From assembly GCF_039852015.1 (NCBI RefSeq), contig NZ_CP156626.1, forward strand, positions 1,460,249-1,524,248: a DNA stretch of 64,000 nucleotides, given 5' to 3'. Position 1 is the first letter of the stretch, and every line of letters starts with the position of its first letter. A program made the translations under genes and the position numbers. The notes beneath the pieces are model-generated. The model saw only the letters and a program-made list of their open reading frames with translations. It had not been told where the DNA came from and ran no database searches. Of this stretch, positions 9,261-19,780 are shown piece after piece. The stretch is from Robbsia sp. KACC 23696 (GTDB taxonomy: Bacteria; Pseudomonadota; Gammaproteobacteria; Burkholderiales; Burkholderiaceae).

Positions 9261-11360
9261 GTGATTCCGCACGCTTTCCTGCAAGACCTGATTGACCGCG
9301 TCGACATCGTCGAGGTGGTGGGTCGTTACGTGCAGTTGAAGAAGACCGGTGCGAACTTCTCGGGCCTCTGTCCCTTCCATAACGAGAAAAGTCCGTCGTT
9401 CACCGTCAGTCCCACGAAGCAGTTTTTTCACTGCTTCGGTTGCGGCGCGCACGGGACCGCCATTGGTTTCCTGATGGACCATGCCGGCCTGCCGTTTCCG
9501 GAGGCCGTCGAGTCGCTGGCGCAATCGCTCGGCATCAATGTGCCGAACGAACCGGGGCCGAATCAGGGGCAGGGTTATCGGGGCGGCAGTGGCGGGGGGG
9601 CATCGCCCAGCGATAATCGGCAGGCCGCGAAGAAGCTCTCCGACGTGATGCGCACCGCCTGCGACTACTATCGCGCACAGCTGCGGCAGTCGCCGGAGGC
9701 CATCGATTATCTGAAAGGGCGGGGGCTGACCGGCGAGATCGCGCTGCGTTTCGGTCTCGGCTATGCGCCGGGCGGCTGGCAGAATCTGGAGGCCGCGTTC
9801 GACGATTATCGCGATCCGCGATTGGTCGAAACGGGGCTGCTGATCGTCTCCAATAAACGCGACGGCCGCGACGCCGAGTCGAGTGCCGGGCACGACGTCG
9901 CCGAGCGCGGCGAGGCACGTCATGAAGATGGCGCCACGGGTCATGACGACGGCGCGCCGCGCGCACCTGTCGATCCGCGCGAGAGCCGCGAGGCCGTGCC
10001 GATCGATCGCAATGCGCGACGCTACGACCGCTTCCGCGAACGGATCATGTTCCCGATCCGCAATGCGGCGGGGCATATCATCGGGTTCGGCGGCCGCGTC
10101 CTGCACAAGGGCGAACCCAAGTATCTGAATTCGCCCGAGACACCGCTGTTCAGCAAAGGCAATGAGCTGTACGGCCTGTTCGAGGCACGCCTGGCCATCC
10201 GGGAAAAGCGTTTCGTCCTGGTCGTCGAAGGCTATATGGACGTCGTCGCACTGGCGCAGCTCGGTTTTCCGAACGCGGTCGCCACGCTCGGCACGGCGTG
10301 CACGCCGATCCACGTGCAAAAACTGGTGCGCCAGACCGAACGGATCGTCTTCAGTTTCGACGGCGACGCGGCCGGCCGTCGCGCCGCGCGGCGCGCATTG
10401 GAAGCCAGCCTGCCGCACGCGGCGGACAATCGAGAGATGGCCTTCCTATTCCTGCCGGACAAGCATGATCCGGACAGCTATATCCGCGAGTTCGGCACCG
10501 ACGGCTTCGGCGAAGCCGTCGCGCGGGCCATGCCCTTGTCCGAGTTCCTGCTGTCCGAAGTGTGCGGCGGGAAGGACCTGGGGACGCCCGAGGGCCGGGC
10601 AAAGTCGATGTACGACGCCAAGCCCTTGTTGCAGGCCATGCCGGCGAATGCCTTGCGCTTGCAGATCATGCACGCGCTGGCGGACCGGCTCGGCGTCTCG
10701 GTCGGCGAAGTGGCCGCCTTGTGCGCGGTGGATGCGCGGGCCGTGCCGGCGCGACCGAAGGCGCCGCCGATCGCGGCGCGTCGGCGGGTAACCGGTAACG
10801 AGCAGCGGGCCTTGCGTAATCTGGTGATGTACCCCCGGATCGTCTCGGTACTCGATCAAGCAGCGCTGGACGTGATCGCCGAATGCGCGCAACACCGCGA
10901 GCTGTTCGAGGAAGTCATCACCCATGCGCGGGCCTTGGGTCCTCAGGCGGAGTTCCGATTCTTATCGGACGTCTTGAGAGAGTCGGAATATGCCCCCATG
11001 TTCGATGACGTGTTCAAGGAAATCTTGCACTACGACGAGAACGTGCGCGATCTGATGGGCATCGCAGGCGCCGGTGCGGCCGACGAGCCCGAGGACGAGC
11101 AGGCCGTCGCGCTGGCCGCGCGACGCGCGGAGCAGGCGCGGGAGCGGATGGAAGCGGCCGAGATCGGGGCCCGTGCCGAAGTGCTGGCGGCGTTGGCGAC
11201 GATGCGCAGCGAAAATGTGGCGAAGCGACTCGACCAATTGTCGCGTCAGTCGCCGCTGACGCCGGAGCAAGTGGCGGAAATGTCGGCGTTGTTCCGGCAG
11301 ATGGCAGAGTTGAAGCAGGCCGCGGCGGCCCGGGGCGCGGAGCAGGACGGCGAGGCCTGA
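9261..11360 (+). CDS. dnaG: DNA primase
   Basis: A 699-residue primase that makes the RNA primers for replication. The start codon is GTG, giving MIPHAFLQDLIDRVDIVEVVG, the expected N-terminus. The CHC2 zinc ribbon is CPFH near residue 37 and CFGCG near 58. The TOPRIM core shows VVEGYMDVVAL and FDGDAAGRRA. The C-terminal third is the DnaB-binding region. At 699 residues it is long for the family (about 600-650). The extra length comes from a Gly/Ser linker near residues 103-120 and an Asp/Glu/Arg-rich, low-complexity insertion near 200-245, between zinc ribbon and catalytic core. It is followed 696 bases later by rpoD, as in the classical macromolecular synthesis operon. Confidence 0.96.
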   Translation: MIPHAFLQDLIDRVDIVEVVGRYVQLKKTGANFSGLCPFHNEKSPSFTVSPTKQFFHCFGCGAHGTAIGFLMDHAGLPFPEAVESLAQSLGINVPNEPGPNQGQGYRGGSGGGASPSDNRQAAKKLSDVMRTACDYYRAQLRQSPEAIDYLKGRGLTGEIALRFGLGYAPGGWQNLEAAFDDYRDPRLVETGLLIVSNKRDGRDAESSAGHDVAERGEARHEDGATGHDDGAPRAPVDPRESREAVPIDRNARRYDRFRERIMFPIRNAAGHIIGFGGRVLHKGEPKYLNSPETPLFSKGNELYGLFEARLAIREKRFVLVVEGYMDVVALAQLGFPNAVATLGTACTPIHVQKLVRQTERIVFSFDGDAAGRRAARRALEASLPHAADNREMAFLFLPDKHDPDSYIREFGTDGFGEAVARAMPLSEFLLSEVCGGKDLGTPEGRAKSMYDAKPLLQAMPANALRLQIMHALADRLGVSVGEVAALCAVDARAVPARPKAPPIAARRRVTGNEQRALRNLVMYPRIVSVLDQAALDVIAECAQHRELFEEVITHARALGPQAEFRFLSDVLRESEYAPMFDDVFKEILHYDENVRDLMGIAGAGAADEPEDEQAVALAARRAEQARERMEAAEIGARAEVLAALATMRSENVAKRLDQLSRQSPLTPEQVAEMSALFRQMAELKQAAAARGAEQDGEA

Positions 11361-11384
11361 GCACGGCCGGCTCATCGGGCGATT

Positions 11385-11502
11385 CGGTAAATGTGACGCC
11401 ATTCGGCTGGCTGCAAAGCGGGTTGGCGCCGGTAAATCGATGTGTGCCGTGCATTTTACCGTTTCTGCTGCTATACTTTCGGGTTTACGGTAACGGTAAA
11501 AT
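11385..11502. repeat. Cluster of CGGTAAA(A)T repeats upstream of rpoD
   Basis: CGGTAAAT occurs at 11385-11392 and 11430-11437, and CGGTAAAAT at 11494-11502. The reverse complement ATTTTACCG lies at 11453-11461, forming an inverted pair with the last copy. The inverted pair flanks the TATACT -10 box at 11472-11477. A partial copy (TTTTACGG) lies at about 11539. This looks like an operator array, though the binding protein is unknown. Confidence 0.5.
11472..11477 (+). promoter_or_regulatory. -10 element TATACT of a probable rpoD promoter
   Basis: TATACT matches the sigma-70 -10 consensus in five of six bases. No clear -35 element lies 16-18 bases upstream (GTGCAT there), which would fit an activator-dependent or regulated promoter. 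Confidence 0.4.
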
Positions 11503-12056
11503 CAGAGGCTGGCTGAGTTAAGCAGAGCAAGTACTTGATTTTACGGAATTCGGTACCAGATAGCAGGATGTAGTAGCAAGGAAGGATGAACCAGAAACGC
11601 TTGCTGGAACCCCGACAGCCAACAAACAGGCCGGGTTCTTATAGGCAAATGGGCGTGCTGCGGTCCCCCCGTAGCGCATCGAAGGCGTAGCAGGCGCCGC
11701 CCCGCGTTTCTGATATCTGCGAAAGATTTGCCGGCGGGCTTTGGTCCGTGTGGCGTCGTACGCGGCGAGTTTCTCGCCGGGACGGGGACCACGCGGGCCG
11801 ATGCCACTCATCAACGCAATGCGTGTGTTGCTGCCTTTTCGGTCTCGCGAAACGCGGGGAGGATGGCCGACACGAAACGCACGGTAAATCTGTCACGCGG
11901 CGGCTGTCGGCGCGTGCGGCCAGCCCGTTTTCGAATGGACAGCACATCGGTGCGAAGCATGCGACAAACGGGCGGCTGCGGCGATTCGCGGCACGTGCAA
12001 CCCAAGGAACCCAGGGCCGATCGACATATGCAAAAGCGTATGAGAGGCAGGCCGCT

Positions 12057-14144
<2,088 letters not shown>

Positions 14145-14185
14145 GGCCTGGTAGATCTCTCGGCCGTATGGCATGGGGCAGTTGC

Positions 14186-14215
14186 TTGGAATAAGCGCCC
14201 ACCCCGTGCGATAAT
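14186..14215 (+). promoter_or_regulatory. Promoter of the tRNA gene
   Basis: TTGGAA (14186-14191), an 18-base spacer and GATAAT (14210-14215) lie 10 bases before the mature tRNA 5' end. This is the expected distance for a stable-RNA promoter. Confidence 0.55.
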
Positions 14216-14224
14216 GCGTGCCCC

Positions 14225-14303
<79 letters not shown>

Positions 14304-14309
14304 GTACCC

Positions 14310-14350
14310 ACGCGGGTTGCGCGATATTCGTGCAACCCGCGTTTTCTTTT
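14310..14350 (+). terminator. Rho-independent terminator after the tRNA
   Basis: An 11-bp perfect stem (ACGCGGGTTGC with GCAACCCGCGT), an 11-base loop and the T-rich tail TTTTCTTTT directly downstream of the tRNA. Confidence 0.9.
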
Positions 14351-14430
14351 ATGGGTCGTCCCGCGGTTTCCTTCGTGCTAAGGTGAAACGCCGATTCAGG
14401 CAAATAGACCTCGACGACACGGAGTGACGC

Positions 14431-15144
14431 ATGCGGCTTCAGGATTTCGACACATTGACGTTTGACTGTTATGGCACGCTGATCGACTGGGAAACCGGTA
14501 TCTTCAACGGCCTGCGGCCGCTGCTCGACAAAGTGCAACGGACCTTGAGCCGCGACGATGTGCTGGAAGCCCATGCACGGCATGAATCCGGGCAACAGAA
14601 ATACACGCCCGGCATGCGCTATCGCGACCTGCTGCCGATCGTCTACAAGCGCATGGCGGAAGAGTGGGGCTGCCCCGTTACTGTCGAGGAATGCGCGGCC
14701 TACGGACGGTCCGTTCGCGACTGGCCGGCTTTCCCGGACTCCGCCGAGGCGCTGCGCTACCTGAAGCAGCACTACAAGCTGGTGATCCTGTCGAACGTCG
14801 ATAACGACAGCTTCGCGCACAGCCAGGCCAAATTAGGCATCACGTTCGATGCCGTCTTTACGGCGGAGGACATCGGCTCGTACAAGCCGTCGATGCGGAA
14901 TTTCGACTATATGTTGGAAAAGCTCGCGACGATGGGCGTGCGGAAGGACCGTATTTTGCACACGGCAGAAAGCATGTTCCACGACCATCGCCCCGCGAAG
15001 GATGCCGGCCTGGCGTCTTGCTGGATTTATCGCCGCCATGCCCAGGAGGGCTTCGGCGCGACGATGCATCCCGGCACGCTGCCTCCCTACGATTTCCGAT
15101 TCAACAGCATGGGCGATCTGGCCGGCGCGCACCGCGGCGGCTGA
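14431..15144 (+). CDS. HAD-superfamily hydrolase, type II haloacid dehalogenase-like
   Basis: A 237-residue cytoplasmic protein with all HAD motifs. FDCYGTLIDWE near residue 11 carries the nucleophile Asp; LSNVDND near 116 is motif II; the Lys is in SYKPS near 150; HDHRPAKDAGL near 184 is motif IV. This arrangement and length fit the (S)-2-haloacid dehalogenase group. Many members act on other phosphate or halogen substrates, so the substrate is open. GGAG lies 7 bases before the ATG. The gene stands alone between the tRNA terminator and the tandem unknown genes. Confidence 0.85.
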   Translation: MRLQDFDTLTFDCYGTLIDWETGIFNGLRPLLDKVQRTLSRDDVLEAHARHESGQQKYTPGMRYRDLLPIVYKRMAEEWGCPVTVEECAAYGRSVRDWPAFPDSAEALRYLKQHYKLVILSNVDNDSFAHSQAKLGITFDAVFTAEDIGSYKPSMRNFDYMLEKLATMGVRKDRILHTAESMFHDHRPAKDAGLASCWIYRRHAQEGFGATMHPGTLPPYDFRFNSMGDLAGAHRGG

Positions 15145-15367
15145 GCGCCTGGCGCCGCGATTTTCGCCGACATGGCTCTGCCTGAAAGGGGCCGAATGAA
15201 TGGGCGGCGCTCGCGTCCACGCATATTGCGGACGGATAAATCGCATCAAACTCCTATTCATTCGGTCTCCTACGTGATGGAATGCGAGAGTGCCTGCACG
15301 GATTATGTGGGCGACGCGCGAGGGTGGGACGATCCTCGGCATTCGGCGGCGCTGTACGAGGTGAGCG

Positions 15368-17440
15368 ATGGAAAGGGACGAGCAGGGGCGGCGGGACGCG
15401 CCGCGACACCGCGCGGGACGCACGGTGTCACGCGGCAGCAGAACGGGACGCGCAGTGCGAGCGGCGCGAAACGACGCCGCGCAGGATGCCTCCGATACGG
15501 CGGCAAACACGCGCAACCCGGGCGCCGCCGTATTGCAAAACGCCTATATCAGACGCTATCTGGGACAGTTCATTCATGCGACGACGCGCGACGATATCGT
15601 GTCGCGCGTCGCCGTGCATTGCGCCGTTCCGGCGTTGACGTCCGATCTCGTCCAGCTCTTCGATTTGCGCGAAGGGCAACTATTGGCGCTGACAGAGGCG
15701 GCCGGGCCGCTCGCGCGCTATGCGCATTCCCGCGATGTCACCTTGACAGAGCAGGATCGCTTGTGCGAAGCCTGGGCCGCGCTGCTCGACAGCGCGCCGA
15801 GTCGGCAGGCGGCCCGCACATTGGCAAGGCGACAAATCGACGTGTGGCACGTCACCGATGCCTTGCCCTGGCTCGCCTCGGCGCTGCCGCAAACGGCGGC
15901 CTTTCTCGATGGGCTCGTTCGCGCCCCCGATATTGCGGCGGAACTGGCGGCCCGCGTCGGCGAGCGCAATAACGCGCGCTTGCGGCGGGTGGCATCGGCG
16001 CTGAGCGATACGGTCACCCCGCCGATGCCGGGCCGTCGCGCCGCGCTGTGCGAGGCACTGATCGATGTCTTGGCCGCCTTGTATCGCGTGGACCTGAGAC
16101 ATGGGCCCAGCGCCGCGCACCTGTGCAATCAGGTGGCGCTATGGCAACGCGGCGGGTGGCTGACGTCGTTGCGTGCGGCATTGCCGCTGGAGATCGGGCC
16201 GCGAGGCCATGGATTGGCAGGCATCGCGCACCTTGGCGAAGGGTTGCGCAGCAGGCACCGCTATACGCAAAGGATGGTACGTGCCGAAGAGGTCTACGAC
16301 GCGGCACAGGCGCTGGCCTTGGTCGACGCCGATGCGCCGCTGGCGGAACAGCCGCGATTCAGAATGATCTACGCGCTGCACGATGCGTTGCGCGACCAGG
16401 AGGACAGGCCGTCCGCGACGGTGGACGCGATCGCCGCGCAGTGCGAGATATGGCGGACCGCAGGCTGGCTGCCATTGCTTTCCGCCGCGACGATCTACGA
16501 TTATTTCTATCTCGACGGTCGCTTGCGACTCGCCGATATCGATGCGCATTTATCGCGTGAATTCGCGCTGATGCGGACGCTGCCGCGAGGGATTCGGGAC
16601 GGTTTCTACGAGGAAGTGTACGACGACGTAAGCACCGATGACGAAGCATCGGAGACGGGGCCGCCGATAGGATGGTCCGAGGACGATGAGGCGTCGCCGC
16701 TCGCGCTGGCGTCCTACGTCGATGGCCGGTCGATCGAGCATCAGTTTCGGATCATGGAGACCATCCTGCTGCGTGAAACGACCGATGCCGCCGCGCGAAC
16801 GTATTTACGACGCGGCCTCGACGCGTTGCAGCACTCGCCGTTGCTGGCGATGTTCGATGCCGGTTTCGCCGCAGGCTGGTACGAGACGCTCTTGCTCGAT
16901 CCGACCATCGCGCCTTTCAATGTGCAGTACATCGCGATACTGCACGAGTCGTTGGCGCTGGGCGTCGATATCGATGGTCAGAGCCCGGATTGGGTGGGCG
17001 TGTTGCAGATATCACCGCGGACCTTCTCCCTCATATGGCGCCAGCGTGCGGCATTTCGCACGCTCACCGACCGATATCGCAGCGGCGCGGGAACCCCGAC
17101 CGAGATCGATTCTCCAGACATCGGCGTGGACGCCTATTTGATGTTCTCTGCCGGTATCGGTGACCGTCGCGTACAAGCGGTGTCGCGCTGGGTCGATCGC
17201 ACCGTGCCGGCCGCGATAGCGGACCTTGCCCCGGTGGTGGTCCGGCAGTGGGTCGATCTGCTGTTGGACCGATCGATCTCCGATGCGGCGGTCGATGCCT
17301 GGTTGGCAGGAACCGATGATCGGACGTTCGCCGACGGCATGCCGTCGCCGGATGAAACACGCGGGACGATGGCATGGTTCGACGCGACACGTCCCACGCG
17401 ACCTCGCCGCGGGGCGCGCGGTTCGACAGCAGCGTCCTGA
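15368..17440 (+). CDS. Unknown protein, first of a tandem paralogous pair
   Basis: I do not recognise this 690-residue protein. GAGGTGA lies just before the ATG, so the start is good. The first 55 or so residues are Arg/Ala/Thr-rich and look disordered. The rest is mostly amphipathic helix with no signal peptide, membrane segment or catalytic motif that I can name. Landmarks are IRRYLGQFIH (near 57), YALHDALRD (near 338), GRLRLADIDAHL (near 382), an acidic linker (near 420-440), QFRIMETILLRETTD (near 458) and GWYETLLLDPTIAPFN (near 500). The neighbouring gene encodes a full-length diverged copy. The disordered basic N-terminus and lack of enzyme motifs would suit a secreted effector, but there is no direct evidence; no TTCG-N16-TTCG hrp box was found upstream. 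Confidence 0.75.
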   Translation: MERDEQGRRDAPRHRAGRTVSRGSRTGRAVRAARNDAAQDASDTAANTRNPGAAVLQNAYIRRYLGQFIHATTRDDIVSRVAVHCAVPALTSDLVQLFDLREGQLLALTEAAGPLARYAHSRDVTLTEQDRLCEAWAALLDSAPSRQAARTLARRQIDVWHVTDALPWLASALPQTAAFLDGLVRAPDIAAELAARVGERNNARLRRVASALSDTVTPPMPGRRAALCEALIDVLAALYRVDLRHGPSAAHLCNQVALWQRGGWLTSLRAALPLEIGPRGHGLAGIAHLGEGLRSRHRYTQRMVRAEEVYDAAQALALVDADAPLAEQPRFRMIYALHDALRDQEDRPSATVDAIAAQCEIWRTAGWLPLLSAATIYDYFYLDGRLRLADIDAHLSREFALMRTLPRGIRDGFYEEVYDDVSTDDEASETGPPIGWSEDDEASPLALASYVDGRSIEHQFRIMETILLRETTDAAARTYLRRGLDALQHSPLLAMFDAGFAAGWYETLLLDPTIAPFNVQYIAILHESLALGVDIDGQSPDWVGVLQISPRTFSLIWRQRAAFRTLTDRYRSGAGTPTEIDSPDIGVDAYLMFSAGIGDRRVQAVSRWVDRTVPAAIADLAPVVVRQWVDLLLDRSISDAAVDAWLAGTDDRTFADGMPSPDETRGTMAWFDATRPTRPRRGARGSTAAS

Positions 17441-17523
17441 GTCGTTGATGACGGGACACGCAACGCACCGCCAACGCGCCGGCAACGCACCGAATGCAAC
17501 GAGGAAGAGGAAACGAAGACGCG

Positions 17524-19584
17524 ATGGAGAGAGATAACAGCCGCCGGCCGGACCGGCATCGACCGTGTCCGACAGGGTCAAGCGCGCAATGCGCAGCCGA
17601 GAAAACCGGGGGCGGTCCGTATGTCGCCGAGAGCGTGGTGCGGGGGCGTGTGCCTGCGGAGGCGCGCGCCGGCGCCGATACATGCGCCGGCGCGGCTGTG
17701 CTGCGCGTGGAGCATGTTCGCCGCTATCTGGGGCGCGTGATTCACGATGCGACGCGATCGGATCTGGCCTCACGCATCGCGTTACATCAAGCGGTTCCCG
17801 TCTTCACCAGAGACCTCGTCGAATTGGCCGAAGATCGCACCGTCAGGATCGACCGTCTGGATGCGGCGGCGCACGCCGTGTCCCACTATGCGCGTTCACG
17901 AGATGCGACGCTTGCGGAGCGCGGCGCCCTCCGCGATGCCTGGGCGGGACTGCTCGAGGATGCCGTCGGCGACCGTACGGCACGAGAGAGGGCGTGGCGA
18001 CAGATCGAGTCGTGGCGACTAAGCGACGCGTTGACGCTGTTGTCGGCGATCATTCCGGCGCGCTACGCGTTTGCCGACGGCGCCGTAACCGCATCCGATA
18101 TCGCGGATCATCTCGACGCGCTTGCCCGGGAGCGCAATCAGACGCGCCTCCGTGACGTTGCGGCGACCTTGCGTGGCGTACCGATGCCGCTGCACGAGGT
18201 CGGGCGAGAGACGTTGTTCGAGGCCTTGGGACCGGTCTTCGGCGTAGACCTCGAACATCGCCCTAGCGTCCTGGCATTGCGCGCGTGCATCGCGACGTGG
18301 TCGCTCAGCGGCAGTGTCGCCTGTCTGGGCGACGTGCTGTCGGCGGCATTGCTGGCGCATATCGGCGCCGGGCAGTCGGGCGTGTCGGCGCTGGGCAAGG
18401 CGCTGACCCGGCGCCACGATCAGGCGCGGCGGCTGCAACGTGCGGACACGGTCTTGATGGCGCTGGCGCCGCTTCGCCCGCTGTCCGTGCACGCCGCCGC
18501 CGGTCACGCCGACCTGTTCCGCATCGTCTATGCGCTACACGACGCTTTACGCGATGCGGATGGCGTGCACGCCACCCGCATCGATACGATATGGCGGCAG
18601 TGTGAGATCTGGCGGTCCGCGGCGCTGCTGCCGCTGCTGCCCGTAGCACTGTCCCATCGTGATTTTTTCATCGCAGGTCGGCTGCGGCTCGCCGACATCG
18701 ATGCGCATCTAAAACGTGAATATCGGCTGATGCGGGCCATCGGACCAGACCTTCGCGTCGGCGTCTATCCGGACGCCTATCGCGATGGTGTCGTCGACGA
18801 GGCGTTGGCGGACGATGCGCCCTGGCTCGCGGCTTTCGCGCGTCAGGGGGATGAGACGCGCGGTGCCGTGAGGCGGCCCGATGTCGCGTCTCGCACGGCG
18901 GAGAGCCAGTTTCGGTTGCTCGAAATCATCTTGTTGCGCGAGACCACGGAGCCGATCGCGCGTCTACATCTGTCCCGCGGCCTTCTTGCTCTTCGCCACT
19001 CACGCGTCCCGGCGATGTGCAATCTGGCTTACAGCCTGCAGTGGTACGAAACCGTCTTGGTGGATCCGGTCGTCGCGCCGTTCAATAGCCAGATCGTCTT
19101 GATCGTCGACGATATGATCGAAACCGGTACCGATCTCACCCCCTCACCAGTCGATTGGATCGGCTTGCTGTCGATCTCCCCGGACACGTTGGGTCGGCTC
19201 TGGCAACAACGGGCGTGTTTCACCTTACTGACCGATCGTTACTACACGGGCTGGATGGGGGCCCGAAGCCTGGCCGGGCCGGGTCCGGTACTTGGGATCG
19301 ATTCGTTCGCCATGTTCAGCGCCCGACTGGGAGACCGCCGCGCACGCGCGTTATCGCGCTGGACCGCGCTGGCCCGCCAACGCTTGCTGACGGAGGAGCC
19401 CCCCGACGTCCTGGTGCGCTGGGTCGACTTGCTGCTCGACGACACGATCTCCGACGCAGCCATGGACAGCTGGCTGTCAGGATTGCCCGCCGATGCCTTT
19501 GTGGGGCAGACGCCATCGGTCGCGGACGCCTGGTCCACGATGAGACGATTCGAGGCCGCGCATCGATTTCGGCAAGAGCACTAA
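17524..19584 (+). CDS. Unknown protein, second of a tandem paralogous pair
   Basis: A 686-residue relative of the preceding gene, 83 bases downstream on the same strand. The start at 17524 gives MERD, the same first four residues as its neighbour, which supports this choice over an ATG 30 bases upstream. The two proteins align from end to end: in the 50-residue block beginning RRYLG, 25 positions are identical. Shared blocks include YALHDALRD, QCEIWR, GRLRLADIDAHL, ILLRETT, WYET.L.DP..APFN and RWVDLLLD. The N-terminal 55 residues do not align and the acidic linker of the first copy is different here. Function is unknown; no membrane segment or signal peptide is visible. The pair sits between conserved genes as an accessory insertion. 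Confidence 0.75.
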   Translation: MERDNSRRPDRHRPCPTGSSAQCAAEKTGGGPYVAESVVRGRVPAEARAGADTCAGAAVLRVEHVRRYLGRVIHDATRSDLASRIALHQAVPVFTRDLVELAEDRTVRIDRLDAAAHAVSHYARSRDATLAERGALRDAWAGLLEDAVGDRTARERAWRQIESWRLSDALTLLSAIIPARYAFADGAVTASDIADHLDALARERNQTRLRDVAATLRGVPMPLHEVGRETLFEALGPVFGVDLEHRPSVLALRACIATWSLSGSVACLGDVLSAALLAHIGAGQSGVSALGKALTRRHDQARRLQRADTVLMALAPLRPLSVHAAAGHADLFRIVYALHDALRDADGVHATRIDTIWRQCEIWRSAALLPLLPVALSHRDFFIAGRLRLADIDAHLKREYRLMRAIGPDLRVGVYPDAYRDGVVDEALADDAPWLAAFARQGDETRGAVRRPDVASRTAESQFRLLEIILLRETTEPIARLHLSRGLLALRHSRVPAMCNLAYSLQWYETVLVDPVVAPFNSQIVLIVDDMIETGTDLTPSPVDWIGLLSISPDTLGRLWQQRACFTLLTDRYYTGWMGARSLAGPGPVLGIDSFAMFSARLGDRRARALSRWTALARQRLLTEEPPDVLVRWVDLLLDDTISDAAMDSWLSGLPADAFVGQTPSVADAWSTMRRFEAAHRFRQEH

Positions 19585-19780
19585 ATTGGTGCGTTGCGCG
19601 CCACGCCAATTCATCCTACATTTCAGTAAGCCGCCAATTTCCATTCGACGCTCTCACCAACGAGGTCAAGCAGCGCAAACATGCCCCATTTTGGCGAATC
19701 GATGCCGTGCTCACGCGGGCATGCCTTTCGCTTAGTTTGAACTCTCCATGCAAGGCAGGCCGATGGCCAAAGGCGTTACG

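Larger units (their letters stand above)
11361..12056. other. Long leader/intergenic region between dnaG and rpoD
   Basis: About 700 bases without a convincing gene. The first 200 bases are relatively A+T-rich and hold a TATACT -10 box plus a cluster of CGGTAAA-type motifs (described separately). The remainder is open in the rpoD frame, but its translation is Cys/Arg-rich and unlike sigma factors. If transcription starts at the TATACT box, rpoD has an untranslated leader of nearly 580 bases. Confidence 0.6.

Noticed and set aside
15145-15367. hrp/PIP box (TTCG-N16-TTCG) for type III regulation upstream of the tandem unknown genes
   Set aside because: TTCG occurs, but not with the required 16-base spacing; the same search failed upstream of the 1241-residue toxin-like gene.
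16600-17440. NEL-type E3 ligase domain in the C-terminal part of the tandem proteins
   Set aside because: The helical pattern looked superficially similar, but there is no conserved catalytic Cys-x-Asp motif in either copy.
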